A stretch of DNA of 64,000 bases from Lysinibacillus sphaericus (GCF_002982115.1 NZ_CP019980.1:194001-258000); one strand, 5' to 3'; counted from the stretch's first letter, positions 8,702 to 18,885 are shown. Numbers and translations: made by a program. Notes: a model not told the origin generated them from the letters alone.

Positions 8702-9379
8702 TTACTCTTTATAGCATATCCAACCACCAAATAATGTCGTTGCAAAAAATCGTGATGGCTGTGTAAAGCCTGCCTGCTGTAGAAGCGTAACAATGTCATC
8801 TTCACGCATAAATGAAAGCGAGCGAATGGACTGCTCCATGCTAGCTAAATCAGTAGTGGAAAGTTTTGTGTGCTGCTGCCAATATGCGCGCCATAGGTCA
8901 AATTGTAGCTCTGTGTCAGAAGAGTTAAGCTGTCCATATTTAGAAACAAGCACAAATGGTGCCCCTGATTTTAAATGGCTTGCAATCCCTTTTAATGTAG
9001 CAAGCTTCTCCTCATAGGAAATAATAAAATGAAGTACAAGTATACAGCTAGCAGCATCAAACTTTGTTGCAGGGATTGGTGCAGTTAGCATGGTGCCTTG
9101 TAGTAATGAAATCGCATTTGGTAGTGAATGTAGACGGTTTTCTGCAATTTCCAACATGGCTTCAGATGGATCGATACCGACAAAGGACCACTGTGGCCTT
9201 TGTTCAGCTAACTGTAGTATTTCATTGCCACTGCCTGAACCAACAACTAAAAAACTAGCATTCTCTTGTAAAGCGGATTGATAAAAAGTTTTCGTTAAAC
9301 GTAGCATCGTATCGTAACTCGGTAAAGTACGACGAATGCCTTTTTCATATTCGTTCGCAAGTGTGCTGTTAAATTCCAT
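8702..9379 (-). CDS. Class I SAM-dependent methyltransferase
   Basis: A 225-residue methyltransferase of the class I Rossmann fold. Motif I is VVGSGSGNE, the acidic end of strand 2 is FVGIDPSE, and motif IV-like residues follow (CILVLHF). It lacks extra domains, so the substrate (small molecule, RNA or protein) cannot be told. The upstream gene corA lies about 160 nt away on the same strand. ATG 9379 has only a distant AAAGG about 15 nt upstream. Confidence 0.8.
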   Translation of the reverse strand: MEFNSTLANEYEKGIRRTLPSYDTMLRLTKTFYQSALQENASFLVVGSGSGNEILQLAEQRPQWSFVGIDPSEAMLEIAENRLHSLPNAISLLQGTMLTAPIPATKFDAASCILVLHFIISYEEKLATLKGIASHLKSGAPFVLVSKYGQLNSSDTELQFDLWRAYWQQHTKLSTTDLASMEQSIRSLSFMREDDIVTLLQQAGFTQPSRFFATTLFGGWICYKE

Positions 9380-9503
9380 CTGTGTATCACATACCTTTCA
9401 AAATAATTTTAAAATTGTCGAAACGATTTGAAACTATTTAGCGTATTGCTCCGTAAATAATAGTATTAATAAAAAGACATATTAAAAAGGGAAGGTTGAA
9501 TAG

Positions 9504-9809
9504 ATGGAAACAAAATGGTCTAAGGTCATCATACATGCCAGTGCGTTTTTTGCGCCATTTTTAGTGCCGATTATATTTTTCTTAATTAGTTCGGAAGAAG
9601 AAGTGAAAAACGTTTCTGTGCAAGCTTTATTGTTCCAAATCGCAATGGGCGTACTAATTGTCATTGCCAGCATTTTAAGTATTGTATTAATTGGTTTACC
9701 TTTCTTACTAATATTTATCGCTATGGTATACATCGTACCAATTATCGGAATCGTAAAGGCTATTTCAGAGGAACCTTGGCGTTATCCGATTGTCGGTCGC
9801 TGGGTATAA
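9504..9809 (+). CDS. DUF4870 family membrane protein
   Basis: A 101-residue integral membrane protein with three hydrophobic helices (about residues 9-28, 43-62 and 64-86). The family pattern HASAFFAPFLVPIIFF, VSVQALLFQ and a short C-terminal tail RYPIVGRW matches DUF4870 (Tic20-like) proteins. Its function is unestablished. The ATG follows GGGAAGG, and a strong terminator follows, so it is likely a single-gene unit. Confidence 0.8.
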   Translation: METKWSKVIIHASAFFAPFLVPIIFFLISSEEEVKNVSVQALLFQIAMGVLIVIASILSIVLIGLPFLLIFIAMVYIVPIIGIVKAISEEPWRYPIVGRWV

Positions 9810-9818
9810 TTGATAAAG

Positions 9819-9856
9819 ACGCAAGTATATGCAAAAAGCATATGCTTGCGTTTTTT
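9819..9856 (+). terminator. Intrinsic terminator after the DUF4870 gene
   Basis: ACGCAAGTATATGC pairs with GCATATGCTTGCGT across five A residues, followed by a T run. Confidence 0.92.
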
Positions 9857-9967
9857 CTATAAGCAAAAAGGGTACATTAAATGATAAGTACGTTTTCGAG
9901 TGGTTAAAATTTTTTTACAATCAATCAACGATAAAAATTGCTTTAGACATTTCTCTGTGCGAATTAA

Positions 9968-9997
9968 TTGCAATTATTTTTAAGCGTTTTGTATAAT
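9968..9997 (+). promoter_or_regulatory. SigmaA promoter of the ctsR operon
   Basis: TTGCAA (9968-9973), an 18-nt spacer and a perfect TATAAT (9992-9997). The predicted start point falls at the beginning of the CtsR boxes just downstream. Confidence 0.8.
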
Positions 9998-10000
9998 ATA

Positions 10001-10026
10001 CTCAAAGATAGTCAAAGATAGTCAAA
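10001..10026 (+). promoter_or_regulatory. CtsR operator: three direct heptad repeats
   Basis: The CtsR consensus is a tandem RGTCAAA with a 3-nt gap. AGTCAAA-GAT-AGTCAAA at 10010-10026 is a perfect copy. A third, slightly diverged unit (CTCAAA at 10001) precedes it at the same 10-nt period. The boxes cover the likely transcription start, so bound CtsR would block initiation. This is autoregulation of the class III heat-shock operon. Confidence 0.92.
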
Positions 10027-10057
10027 GTCAGTGAGGTAAGCGAGGTGTATTCCTAAC

Positions 10058-10528
10058 ATGCGTAATATTTCAGACATCATAGAAGGCTACTTAAAGCAAG
10101 TACTTGAATTAGGTGGAGAAGGGCATATTGAAATTAAACGAAGTGAAATTGCAGATAAATTTCAATGTGTGCCCTCACAAATAAATTATGTAATTAATAC
10201 AAGATTTACAGCCGAGCGGGGTTACCTTGTTGAAAGTAAACGAGGTGGGGGTGGATACATTCGAATTTTACGTGTCCGTGCAAACTCACAAATTGATTTG
10301 ATTGATGATGTGCTCCTACAAATTGAAGGTGGAGCCTCGCAAACAGTGGCGGAGGATTTAGTATATCGTTTAATTGACGAGCAGGTTATTTCAAAGCGAG
10401 AAGCGAAATTAATGTTAGCAGCGGTTGACCGTTCGACTTTAGATTTGCAGCTACCTTTACGGGATAGCATTCGAGCGAAAATTTTGCGAGCGATGTTAAC
10501 CACTATAAAATACGAAAAGCAAAAGTAA
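10058..10528 (+). CDS. ctsR: CtsR, class III heat-shock repressor
   Basis: A 156-residue transcription repressor of the clp genes, first in the ctsR-mcsA-mcsB-clpC operon. The N-terminal winged helix binds tandem heptads; the glycine-rich wing RGGGGYIRI (about residues 62-70) is the intrinsic heat sensor. The C-terminal helical domain mediates dimerisation and McsB contact. In Bacillus, McsB arginine-phosphorylates CtsR and it is degraded on stress. ATG 10058 follows GCGAGGTG. Operators lie immediately upstream at 10001-10026. Confidence 0.97.
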   Translation: MRNISDIIEGYLKQVLELGGEGHIEIKRSEIADKFQCVPSQINYVINTRFTAERGYLVESKRGGGGYIRILRVRANSQIDLIDDVLLQIEGGASQTVAEDLVYRLIDEQVISKREAKLMLAAVDRSTLDLQLPLRDSIRAKILRAMLTTIKYEKQK

Positions 10529-10541
10529 AGAGGTGAGGGAA

Positions 10542-11084
10542 ATGATTTGCGAACATTGCAAGCAGCGCAATGCGACAGTAACTGTGACACAAGTTCAAAA
10601 TGGGCAGAAGGTGGAGCACCATTATTGCGATGTCTGTGCCTCGCAGTTCCATCCGTTCCATGCAGAGTTTAAACAAGAGCCTGTATCGATTCAACAATTG
10701 TTATCCAATTGGTTTGGCTCACCTACATGGCAAAAAGTTGGTGAAAAACAGCAAGCGCCACCTCAGCAACAAACATGTCCACAATGTGGATTTACGTATA
10801 AGCGATTTTTAAAAGAAGGTAAATTTGGATGTACCAGTTGCTATGACACATTTAGTGAGCATTTGCCAAAGCTATTTAATCGCATTCAAGCGGGGCCACA
10901 GCATATAGGAAAAATGCCTGGTGCTCGAAGCAATGTTTTTGTCATTAAAAAGCAAATTGAAGATATTCGAAAACGCATGAAGGCCGCTGTTGACGAGGAG
11001 CAGTTTGAAGAAGCAGCGAAGCTTCGCGACGAAGCAAAAAATCTCGAACAGCAGCTACAATTCGAAGGTGGTGATGTGTCATGA
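10542..11084 (+). CDS. mcsA: McsA, activator of the protein arginine kinase McsB
   Basis: A 180-residue zinc-binding adaptor. Two pairs of CXXC (CEHC..CDVC and CPQC..CTSC) fill the N-terminal 110 residues. A UVR-type helical motif (EEAAKLRDEA) lies near the C-terminus. In Bacillus it stimulates McsB and participates in CtsR inactivation and stress tolerance. ATG 10542 sits behind AGAGGTGAGGG; an in-frame GTG at 10533 overlaps that site and is rejected. The stop overlaps the mcsB start (ATGA), implying translational coupling. Confidence 0.95.
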   Translation: MICEHCKQRNATVTVTQVQNGQKVEHHYCDVCASQFHPFHAEFKQEPVSIQQLLSNWFGSPTWQKVGEKQQAPPQQQTCPQCGFTYKRFLKEGKFGCTSCYDTFSEHLPKLFNRIQAGPQHIGKMPGARSNVFVIKKQIEDIRKRMKAAVDEEQFEEAAKLRDEAKNLEQQLQFEGGDVS

Positions 11085-12190
11085 TGATTGAATCGTTTTT
11101 AGCGCGAGCTACACCTGCATGGATGGAAATGGAGGATGATTATTCAGATATCGTCATCAGTACACGCATTCGGCTTGCTCGAAACTTAGACGGCTATCGT
11201 TTCCCTTTAGTTTTTTCAGAAAATGAAGCGTTACAAGTAGAGCAGGCTGTGACACATGCCATTCAAGACAGTCCGAAACTTCAAGAAAGATATTCTTATT
11301 TTTCCATAAAAGATTTAACACCGTTACAACGTCAAATTTTAGTTGAAAAGCATTTAATTAGTCCACAGCTTGCGAAAAAAGAGCAAGTCGGCTCCATGTT
11401 GCTATCTGAAGATGAATCAATTTGCATTATGGTGAACGAAGAAGACCATTTACGCATTCAATGTATGACGGCGAGTTTTCAACTTCAGAAGGCATACGAG
11501 GAAGCAAATAAAATTGATCGTGCCTTAGAAGGAGCCTTGCCATATGCATTTCGAGATACTTTCGGCTATTTAACAAGTTGCCCAACGAATATTGGTACTG
11601 GCTTACGTGCTTCGGTTATGATGCACCTTCCCGCACTTACACTGACAGGTCAGATGAATCAAATTATCAATGCAATGACGCGTTTAGGGATGACTGTCAG
11701 GGGTATATACGGTGAAGGTAGCGAAAATTTAGGTAATGTTTACCAAGTATCGAATCAGATTACACTAGGTAAAACAGAAGAAGATATTTTAGCAGACATT
11801 CAAAGTGTTGCAGAAAAAATTATTCAAAAAGAACGGCAGGCAAGAAATAAGCTAATGGAAAAAGCGGAACTTGCCTTAGAAGATCGGATATACAGAGCTT
11901 TAGGTACATTAACGCATGCACGCATTTTAACAAGTGAGGAAGCGGCAACCTGTCTATCGAATGTACGTTTAGGTGTAGATTTACAGTTGATTCAAAATAT
12001 TAAAGCAACCACATTGAACGAGTGTGTGGTCAGTATGCAACCAGGGTTTTTACAGCACTATGCAGGAGAAGCTTTACCACCTGCTGAACGAGATCGAGTT
12101 CGAGCAAAAATGCTGCGAGAGGCATTATTTCTTGAAACAATGAGTAAGCCTACTATAGGGGGAAAAGGAGAGGATTCATATGATGTTTAA
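11081..12190 (+). CDS. mcsB: McsB, protein arginine kinase
   Basis: A 369-residue protein of the guanidino-kinase fold that phosphorylates arginine on proteins and marks them for ClpCP. The nucleotide and catalytic motifs [18 protein letters not shown] and [13 protein letters not shown] are present. The C-terminal ERDRVRA is the phospho-arginine binding pocket that gives allosteric activation. It overlaps mcsA by 4 nt and clpC by 11 nt. A second ATG directly follows the first (11084), so the true start may be one codon later. Confidence 0.97.
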   Translation: MMIESFLARATPAWMEMEDDYSDIVISTRIRLARNLDGYRFPLVFSENEALQVEQAVTHAIQDSPKLQERYSYFSIKDLTPLQRQILVEKHLISPQLAKKEQVGSMLLSEDESICIMVNEEDHLRIQCMTASFQLQKAYEEANKIDRALEGALPYAFRDTFGYLTSCPTNIGTGLRASVMMHLPALTLTGQMNQIINAMTRLGMTVRGIYGEGSENLGNVYQVSNQITLGKTEEDILADIQSVAEKIIQKERQARNKLMEKAELALEDRIYRALGTLTHARILTSEEAATCLSNVRLGVDLQLIQNIKATTLNECVVSMQPGFLQHYAGEALPPAERDRVRAKMLREALFLETMSKPTIGGKGEDSYDV

Positions 12191-14624
12191 TCGTTTTACA
12201 CAACGCGCACAAAAAGTATTACAACTTGCACAGGAAGAGGCAATTCGTTGGAAGCACGAATCAATAGGAACAGAGCACATTCTTTTAGGGCTTATTCGTG
12301 AAGGCGGTGGTATTGCAGCGAAAGCATTAGAAGCCATCGATATTAGCCCTCAAATGATTGAAGCGGGGATTGAAGAGTTAGTTGGAAAAGGAACAGAGGA
12401 TGTTGGACCAATCGTTCATTACACACCACGTGCCAAAAAGGTAATTGAACTATCTGTCGATGAGTCACGTAAATTAGGCCATTCCTATATCGGTACGGAG
12501 CACTTACTATTAGCGCTTATTCGTGAAGGTGAGGGTGTAGCCGCTCGTGTGTTAAACAATGCAGGTGTAGGCTTAAACAAAGCTCGTCAGCAAGTATTAC
12601 TGTTGTTAGGCAATAATGATAACGCACAATCTGGACAACAAGCGACGCAGGCTGCAAATACGCCGACTTTAGATAGCTTGGCGCGCGATTTAACTCAAAT
12701 CGCTCGTGAAGGTTCGCTAGACCCTGTGATTGGTCGCAGCAAGGAAATTACACGCGTTATTGAAGTACTATCACGCCGTACGAAAAATAACCCTGTGCTA
12801 ATTGGTGAGCCTGGTGTAGGTAAAACGGCAATCGCTGAAGGCTTAGCACAACAAATTATTAACAACGAAGTACCAGAAATTTTGCGTGATAAACGTGTTA
12901 TGACGCTTGATATGGGGACAGTTGTAGCCGGTACTAAATACCGTGGTGAATTTGAAGATCGCTTGAAAAAAGTGATGGATGAAATTCGACAAGCAGGCAA
13001 TGTTATTTTATTCATTGATGAATTGCATACATTAATCGGTGCTGGGGGAGCAGAAGGTGCAATTGATGCATCAAACATTTTAAAACCATCCCTAGCACGT
13101 GGAGAATTACAATGTATTGGTGCTACAACATTAGATGAGTACCGCAAGTACATCGAAAAGGATGCAGCGTTAGAGCGCCGTTTCCAACCAATTCAAGTGG
13201 ATGAACCAACTGTTGAAGAAGCAATTCAAATTATTCACGGTTTACGCGATCGCTATGAGGCGCATCACCGTGTGAAAATTACAGATGAAGCAATTGAAGC
13301 AGCGGCAAAAATGAGTGATCGTTATATTTCAGACCGCTTCTTGCCTGACAAAGCCATCGACTTAATTGATGAAGCAGGGTCAAAAGTTCGCTTACGTTCA
13401 TTTGCGGTGCCACCAAACTTAAAAGCACTAGAAGATAAACTTGAAAATGTTCGTTCTGAAAAAAATGCGGCTGTGTCTGGTCAGGAATTTGAAAAGGCTG
13501 CTTCGTTAAGAGATACAGAGCAAAAGCTAAAAGACGAAATTGAAACGACACGTAAAACATGGAAAGAAGAACAAGGCAAAGCAGAATCGAAAGTAACAGT
13601 TGACGATGTGGCAGCAGTCGTTTCTATGTGGACTGGAATACCAGTAGCTAAGATTGCCCATGAAGAATCAGCTAAACTATTACAACTTGAAGAAGAGTTA
13701 CACAAGCGTGTTGTGGGTCAAGGCGAGGCAGTCGAGGCAATTTCTCGTGCAATTCGACGCGCAAGAGCGGGCTTAAAAGATCCAAAACGTCCAATCGGTT
13801 CATTTATTTTCCTTGGTCCTACTGGGGTCGGAAAAACGGAACTTGCAAGAGCGTTAGCAGAAGTAATGTTCGGTGATGAAGATGCGATGATTCGCGTTGA
13901 CATGTCTGAATATATGGAGAAACATTCGACTTCACGTTTAGTCGGCTCACCTCCTGGTTATGTAGGTTTTGATGATGGTGGTCAGTTAACAGAAAAAGTT
14001 CGACGTAAACCATATTCTGTTGTGCTTCTTGATGAAATTGAGAAAGCTCATCCAGATGTTTTCAATATTTTACTTCAAGTGCTGGAAGATGGTCGTTTAA
14101 CAGATTCTAAAGGACGTGTCGTTGATTTCCGTAATACGGTTGTTATTATGACTTCAAACGTCGGTGCGGATGCGCTAAAATATCAAAAAAATCTTGGCTT
14201 CAGCTTAGGAAGCTCAGAGTCGAAACATAAAGATATGAAGGGCACAATGCTTGAAGAATTGAAAAAAGCATTCCGTCCTGAATTCCTAAACCGTATCGAC
14301 GAAATGATTGTGTTCCATTCATTAGAAAAAGAACACTTAAAAGAAATCATTTCAATGATGGCCAATACGCTAACAAAACGTCTGCAAGAACAAGATATTA
14401 CGTTAGAGTTAACAGATGCAGCACTCAATAAAATTGCAGAGGAAGGCTACGACCCTCAATATGGTGCTCGTCCACTCCGTCGTGCATTGCAAAAACAAGT
14501 GGAAGACCGTCTATCGGAGGAACTGCTGAAAGGCAATGTAGAAAAAGGAAACCAAGTCGTCATTGATTATGTGAATGATGAATTCGTCGTGAAGAAAAAA
14601 GAAGGCGTTTCAATTTCCAAATAA
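12180..14624 (+). CDS. clpC: ClpC, AAA+ unfoldase of the ClpCP protease
   Basis: A protein of 814 residues, typical for ClpC. The N-terminal double Clp-N domain (about 1-145) binds adaptors. D1 has Walker A GEPGVGKT near residue 208 and the arginine-containing sensor region. The middle UVR-like coiled domain is at about 415-455. D2 has GPTGVGKTE near 544. A C-terminal ClpP-docking loop (about 665-680) contains LGFSLG. It degrades misfolded and arginine-phosphorylated proteins with ClpP. Two adjacent ATGs (12180, 12183) compete as start; AAAGGAGAGG lies upstream inside mcsB. A terminator closes the operon. Confidence 0.98.
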   Translation: MMFNRFTQRAQKVLQLAQEEAIRWKHESIGTEHILLGLIREGGGIAAKALEAIDISPQMIEAGIEELVGKGTEDVGPIVHYTPRAKKVIELSVDESRKLGHSYIGTEHLLLALIREGEGVAARVLNNAGVGLNKARQQVLLLLGNNDNAQSGQQATQAANTPTLDSLARDLTQIAREGSLDPVIGRSKEITRVIEVLSRRTKNNPVLIGEPGVGKTAIAEGLAQQIINNEVPEILRDKRVMTLDMGTVVAGTKYRGEFEDRLKKVMDEIRQAGNVILFIDELHTLIGAGGAEGAIDASNILKPSLARGELQCIGATTLDEYRKYIEKDAALERRFQPIQVDEPTVEEAIQIIHGLRDRYEAHHRVKITDEAIEAAAKMSDRYISDRFLPDKAIDLIDEAGSKVRLRSFAVPPNLKALEDKLENVRSEKNAAVSGQEFEKAASLRDTEQKLKDEIETTRKTWKEEQGKAESKVTVDDVAAVVSMWTGIPVAKIAHEESAKLLQLEEELHKRVVGQGEAVEAISRAIRRARAGLKDPKRPIGSFIFLGPTGVGKTELARALAEVMFGDEDAMIRVDMSEYMEKHSTSRLVGSPPGYVGFDDGGQLTEKVRRKPYSVVLLDEIEKAHPDVFNILLQVLEDGRLTDSKGRVVDFRNTVVIMTSNVGADALKYQKNLGFSLGSSESKHKDMKGTMLEELKKAFRPEFLNRIDEMIVFHSLEKEHLKEIISMMANTLTKRLQEQDITLELTDAALNKIAEEGYDPQYGARPLRRALQKQVEDRLSEELLKGNVEKGNQVVIDYVNDEFVVKKKEGVSISK

Positions 14625-14656
14625 GCGGTTAGCCTATTTAACAAGCATAAATTCGG

Positions 14657-14694
14657 AAGACAGCGAGGCATATCGTGCCAAGCTGTCTTTTTTT
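14657..14694 (+). terminator. Intrinsic terminator of the ctsR-clpC operon
   Basis: AAGACAGC pairs with GCTGTCTT, with inner GGCA/TGCC pairing, and is followed by a T run. Confidence 0.85.
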
Positions 14695-14734
14695 ATGTAA
14701 AATGAAAATAAGAACAAATATTCGAGGTGGTATG

Positions 14735-16111
14735 ATGGCGAAGAAAAAAACTAAATTTGTCTGTACAGGTTGTGGCTATGAATCGGCAAAGTGGATGGGA
14801 CGTTGTCCAGGATGTGGTGAATGGAATAAAATGGTTGAGGAAGTGGAGGTTGTGGCGAAAGGCCCTAGAGGAGCATTCCAACACTCTGCAACCGTCACGC
14901 AAAAAGCTGTACCTATTATCCAAGTAGAAGCGGCTGAGGAGTCCCGTGTAGCTACAGAAATGGGTGAACTCAATCGTGTCTTGGGCGGAGGAATTGTTCC
15001 GGGATCTCTAGTGTTAATCGGGGGTGATCCGGGTATCGGAAAATCGACATTGCTATTACAGGTGTCTGCGTTATTGTCCAATAAAGGTCATCGTGTGCTC
15101 TATATTTCTGGTGAGGAATCCATTCGACAAACGAAACTGCGTGCAGAGCGTTTAGGGGTTGTATCTCAAGAGCTGTATATATATTCGGAGACGAATTTAG
15201 AATTGTTAAATCAAACAATCGACGATGTACAACCAAAGTTTGTTATTGTGGATTCTATCCAAACGGTGTTCCATCCAGAGGTGACAAGTGCGCCAGGTAG
15301 TGTATCGCAAGTACGTGAATGTACAGCGGAGCTAATGCGGATAGCGAAAACAAAAGGCATTGCCATTTTCTTAGTTGGACATGTGACGAAGGAAGGGCAA
15401 ATTGCGGGACCGCGTATTTTAGAGCATATGGTAGATACAGTGCTGTATTTCGAAGGAGAACGACATCACAACCACCGTATTTTACGGAGCCAAAAAAACC
15501 GCTTTGGCTCTACAAATGAAATAGCTATCTTTGAAATGCTTCAGGGGGGCTTAAAGGAAGTTTTGAATCCGTCTGAGCTATTTTTACAGGAACGTTCACA
15601 AGGTGCAGCAGGTTCAACAATCGTGGCATCGATGGAGGGAACAAGGCCAATTTTAGTAGAAATCCAATCACTTGTAACCCCTACAAGCTTTAATTATCCG
15701 AAACGGATGGCAACAGGGGTGGACCAAAACCGTGTGCAATTGCTTATGGCAGTGCTTGAAAAGCGCATGGGCCTCATGTTACAGGCACAAGATGCATATA
15801 TTAAAGTTGCTGGCGGAGTAAAGCTAGATGAACCTGCCATTGACTTAGCTGTTTTGACGAGTATTGTGTCTAGCTTTAAGGATCAGGCAGTACGGGGAAC
15901 AGATTGCTTTATTGGAGAAGTAGGGTTAACAGGAGAGGTTCGTCGTGTCACACGAATTGAACAACGTGTGCTAGAGGCGGCAAAGCTAGGGTTTAAGCGA
16001 GCATTTATCCCTGCTTCTAATATTGGCGGTTGGGATTTCCCACAAGGTATTGAAATAGTTGGTGTGGAAACAATTAAAGATGCATTAAATGCCTGCTTTA
16101 GAGAGCTTTAA
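14735..16111 (+). CDS. radA: RadA (Sms), recombination/branch-migration ATPase
   Basis: A 458-residue protein for recombinational DNA repair. The N-terminal zinc finger is CTGCGYES followed by CPGCG. The RecA-like ATPase has Walker [11 protein letters not shown], and the RadA-specific motif is KNRFG. A C-terminal Lon-protease-like domain contains [14 protein letters not shown] without a protease dyad role. The start is taken at 14735, 7 nt after GAGG; an ATG at 14732 also fits. In B. subtilis disA follows radA. Here the next gene is yacL. Confidence 0.95.
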   Translation: MAKKKTKFVCTGCGYESAKWMGRCPGCGEWNKMVEEVEVVAKGPRGAFQHSATVTQKAVPIIQVEAAEESRVATEMGELNRVLGGGIVPGSLVLIGGDPGIGKSTLLLQVSALLSNKGHRVLYISGEESIRQTKLRAERLGVVSQELYIYSETNLELLNQTIDDVQPKFVIVDSIQTVFHPEVTSAPGSVSQVRECTAELMRIAKTKGIAIFLVGHVTKEGQIAGPRILEHMVDTVLYFEGERHHNHRILRSQKNRFGSTNEIAIFEMLQGGLKEVLNPSELFLQERSQGAAGSTIVASMEGTRPILVEIQSLVTPTSFNYPKRMATGVDQNRVQLLMAVLEKRMGLMLQAQDAYIKVAGGVKLDEPAIDLAVLTSIVSSFKDQAVRGTDCFIGEVGLTGEVRRVTRIEQRVLEAAKLGFKRAFIPASNIGGWDFPQGIEIVGVETIKDALNACFREL

Positions 16112-16189
16112 AGACATGCAGTAATGCGTCACCATGTTGCGTCACACTAGGCGTCTGTTGCTAGATGATGAAGTGATTTCAACTAAAAT

Positions 16190-16225
16190 AAATGCATGTT
16201 GGGCGACATCCTAGCATGCATTTTT
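16190..16225 (+). terminator. Intrinsic terminator after radA
   Basis: AAATGCATG pairs with CATGCATTT across a 16-nt loop, then a short T run. The stem is AT-rich and of moderate strength. Confidence 0.65.
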
Positions 16226-16412
16226 ACTTCATAGGTGCAACAATCATTAATTTCATGAAATTGGATAACAATTATTGTGGAAATTAGGCATCTCTTAAGC
16301 CTTCCATAACGTCCAATAAACTGAAGGAAATTTAATAATGTTTTGATGAGCTCAAAAAAGATTTTCTACAGTAAAATATGTATAATCGAATATAAGAATT
16401 GGAGGTGACAGT
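16226..16412. other. radA-yacL spacer where disA is normally found
   Basis: The 301 bases between radA and yacL contain the terminator above and otherwise no reading frame resembling disA or any gene. TATAAT occurs at 16381-16386, 27 nt before yacL, without a convincing -35, so a yacL promoter there is only possible. Confidence 0.5.
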
Positions 16413-17498
16413 ATGAAAAAATTTATTCAAATTGCTTTTTTACTGATTGGAGGAGCTTTAGGCCTTGTTTTCTTACCGCCATTATACGAATTGCTTCATT
16501 TATCATCTAATCCATGGCTTGATAATCCTTACGTATCAGTTGCTTTAGGTGCGTTTTTACTATTTACATTATCATTTGCTTTTTCCGATTATTTTGTTCG
16601 GTTAATTAGCTGGATGGAAGAGGTACTTTTTAAAGTGCCGGTTGGAGATTTATTATTTGGTACGCTTGGGTTAATTGTAGGACTTATCGTAGCCTATTTC
16701 CTAGGCTTTGCGATTGATAGCGTTCAAATTCGCGGTATTTCAGAAGTAATTCCAATTATCTTATCTTTTGTACTTGGATATTTGGGATTCCGTGTAGGTT
16801 TTAAAAAGCGAGATGAGTTACTTCAGTTATTCACCTTACGTGGGAATAATGCAAAGAAAAAAGCTGCTGAAGGGATTGACGTTCCAGAAAATCGCGGTAG
16901 TTATAAATTGCTAGATACCAGCGTTATTATTGATGGGCGTATAGCGGATATTTCGGAAACAGGTTTTATTGAAGGCGTTTTGGTTGTACCGCAGTTTGTA
17001 TTAACTGAGCTACAGCATATTGCAGATTCCTCAGATACATTAAAACGTACAAGAGGTCGCCGTGGTTTGGATATATTAAAGAAACTGCAAGATGAACGTA
17101 TGACAAAAGTAGAAATTACCGAAGAAGATTTTGAAGATGTGCAGGAAGTGGATTTAAAACTTGTACGTCTTGCAAAGAAAATGGATAATGATACACAAAT
17201 TGTGACGAATGACTTCAACTTGAACAAAGTATGTGAATTACATCAGGTGAAAGTACTGAACATTAATGATTTGGCAAATGCAGTGAAACCAGTTGTGATT
17301 CCTGGAGAAGATATGCAAGTGGTCGTTATTAAAGATGGGAAAGAGCATAACCAAGGTGTGGCTTATTTGGATGATGGCACGATGATTGTTGTAGAAGGAG
17401 GCCGCAATTATATCGGACAGGCCATTACTGTAACGGTAACGAGCGTTCTACAAACATCTGCAGGTCGAATGATTTTTGCTAAGCCAAAGGACGATTAG
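16413..17498 (+). CDS. yacL: YacL, membrane PIN/TRAM-domain protein
   Basis: A 361-residue protein. Four hydrophobic helices fill residues 1-130. A PIN nuclease-like domain then begins at LLDTSVIIDGRIADI (about 168), with further acidic residues (QHIADSSD, TNDFNL) forming the metal site. A C-terminal TRAM domain (about 285-350) would bind RNA. It is widely conserved next to radA/ispD in Bacillales, but its substrate and role are not established. ATG 16413 follows TTGGAGGTG. IspD starts 12 nt after its stop. Confidence 0.93.
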   Translation: MKKFIQIAFLLIGGALGLVFLPPLYELLHLSSNPWLDNPYVSVALGAFLLFTLSFAFSDYFVRLISWMEEVLFKVPVGDLLFGTLGLIVGLIVAYFLGFAIDSVQIRGISEVIPIILSFVLGYLGFRVGFKKRDELLQLFTLRGNNAKKKAAEGIDVPENRGSYKLLDTSVIIDGRIADISETGFIEGVLVVPQFVLTELQHIADSSDTLKRTRGRRGLDILKKLQDERMTKVEITEEDFEDVQEVDLKLVRLAKKMDNDTQIVTNDFNLNKVCELHQVKVLNINDLANAVKPVVIPGEDMQVVVIKDGKEHNQGVAYLDDGTMIVVEGGRNYIGQAITVTVTSVLQTSAGRMIFAKPKDD

Positions 17499-17510
17499 GA
17501 AGTGGACAAT

Positions 17511-18206
17511 GTGCAGTATGAAGTAGTGCTTCCGGCAGCTGGCAGCGGCAAGCGAATGGGAGCAGGTCAAAATAAATTATTTTTAGAGCTTTTAGAGAAA
17601 CCGATTTTAATACACACATTAGAGGTATTTGAGCAAGATGAAAACTGTACTGGCATTTGGCTTGCGGTGAAACCTGAAGAACGTGCTGTTATTCAAAAGA
17701 TGCTAGCAAACTATGGAATCTCTAAGGTCAAAGGCTTGCCTGATGGTGGAGCAGAGCGACAGCATTCAGTGCATGCTTGTATGAAAGAAATGGAGCAGGT
17801 TGATATTGTTTTAGTGCATGATGCAGCCCGCCCATTTATTACGCACGATATTATTGCAAACCTTGTACAAAGTGCGAATAATTTTGGTGCTGCAATCGCT
17901 GGTGTTCGTGCAAAGGACACAATGAAAAAAGTGCGTAATGGCATCATTGAAGAAACGGTGGACCGTGAAAGCTTATGGATGATTCAAACGCCTCAAGCCT
18001 TCCGCTTCGATTTGATAGTAGAAGCGGAAGATGTGGCTGAGAAAGTGGGCTTCCTCGGAACAGATGAGGCGATGTTAGTCGAGCGACTTGGTCATGAGGT
18101 GCACATTGTTGAAAGCAACTATGAAAACGTAAAGATGACAACAAAAGAAGATTTACTTTTTGGTGAAGCTATTTTACGTAAACGAGCGTTGAAGAATAAT
18201 GTATAA
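17511..18206 (+). CDS. ispD: IspD, 2-C-methyl-D-erythritol 4-phosphate cytidylyltransferase
   Basis: A 231-residue enzyme of the MEP isoprenoid pathway, making CDP-methylerythritol from MEP and CTP. It has the nucleotidyltransferase loop LPAAGSGKRMG at the N-terminus, HDAARPFI near residue 105 and the C-terminal metal/substrate segment. A GTG at 17502 is in frame, but AGGAAG lies too close to it. GTG 17511, 8 nt from that site, also matches the start of the B. subtilis protein. Its own terminator follows, separating it from ispF. Confidence 0.95.
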   Translation: MQYEVVLPAAGSGKRMGAGQNKLFLELLEKPILIHTLEVFEQDENCTGIWLAVKPEERAVIQKMLANYGISKVKGLPDGGAERQHSVHACMKEMEQVDIVLVHDAARPFITHDIIANLVQSANNFGAAIAGVRAKDTMKKVRNGIIEETVDRESLWMIQTPQAFRFDLIVEAEDVAEKVGFLGTDEAMLVERLGHEVHIVESNYENVKMTTKEDLLFGEAILRKRALKNNV

Positions 18207-18218
18207 TCGCTTTAAAAT

Positions 18219-18252
18219 CTCATCAGCAGAAGTAGCTGATGAGGTTTTTTTA
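18219..18252 (+). terminator. Intrinsic terminator between ispD and ispF
   Basis: CTCATCAGC pairs with GCTGATGAG across 7 nt, followed by G and a T run. Confidence 0.9.
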
Positions 18253-18361
18253 TACGATGGTAAACAAACTATAATATGTGGACTATAGTCGTTACGGACA
18301 GCTCAATTTCCTAGGAAATATGTTAAACTGTCTATAAATAGAAAATAAAAAAGGCAGGTGA

Positions 18362-18388
18362 ATGCTGTTGCAATGGTCACTGTTGTAA
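18362..18388 (+). CDS. Possible 8-codon leader peptide upstream of ispF
   Basis: ATG CTG TTG CAA TGG TCA CTG TTG TAA, encoding MLLQWSLL, sits directly behind AAGGCAGGTG. It is in the same frame as ispF, whose ATG lies 12 nt past the stop and lacks a good ribosome binding site of its own. It may be a coupling leader, or the 5' end of an ispF variant broken by a nonsense change. Confidence 0.4.
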   Translation: MLLQWSLL

Positions 18389-18400
18389 CGGCAGTATTGT

Positions 18401-18877
18401 ATGTTTCGAGTAGGACAAGGTTTTGACGTACATGCATTTGAAGAAGGGCGTCCATTAATTATTGGTGGTATTACAATACCGCATGAAAAGGGTCTAGTAG
18501 GGCATTCGGATGCGGATGTCTTATTGCACACAGTAACTGATGCTGCGCTGGGGGCGATTGGAGAAGGGGATATTGGGCGACATTTTCCAGATACAGACCC
18601 AGAATGGAAGGATGCTGATTCAGCAAAGTTGCTAGAGTATATTTGGAAAATCGTTGAGGACAAAGGCTATGTGCTTGGCAATGTTGACTGCACAATTATG
18701 GCGCAACGTCCGAAAATGGCGCCTTATATTGAACAAATGAGAAATCGCATTGCAACTCTATTAAACGCTGATGCATCACAAGTAAATGTAAAAGCGACAA
18801 CTACTGAACGACTTGGCTTTACAGGACGTGAAGAAGGCATTGCTTCAATGGCAACAATTTTACTGATTAAAAAATAA
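18401..18877 (+). CDS. ispF: IspF, 2-C-methyl-D-erythritol 2,4-cyclodiphosphate synthase
   Basis: A 158-residue enzyme that cyclises CDP-ME 2-phosphate in the MEP pathway. The metal ligands are in GFDVHAF (D8, H10) and the next histidine region is [22 protein letters not shown] is the flexible substrate loop, and [15 protein letters not shown] is near the C-terminus. Full family length starts at ATG 18401 (MFRVGQGF), which matches homologues even though no strong ribosome binding site precedes it. See the leader ORF at 18362. A terminator separates it from ispD. Confidence 0.96.
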   Translation: MFRVGQGFDVHAFEEGRPLIIGGITIPHEKGLVGHSDADVLLHTVTDAALGAIGEGDIGRHFPDTDPEWKDADSAKLLEYIWKIVEDKGYVLGNVDCTIMAQRPKMAPYIEQMRNRIATLLNADASQVNVKATTTERLGFTGREEGIASMATILLIKK

Positions 18878-18885
18878 AAAAATGG

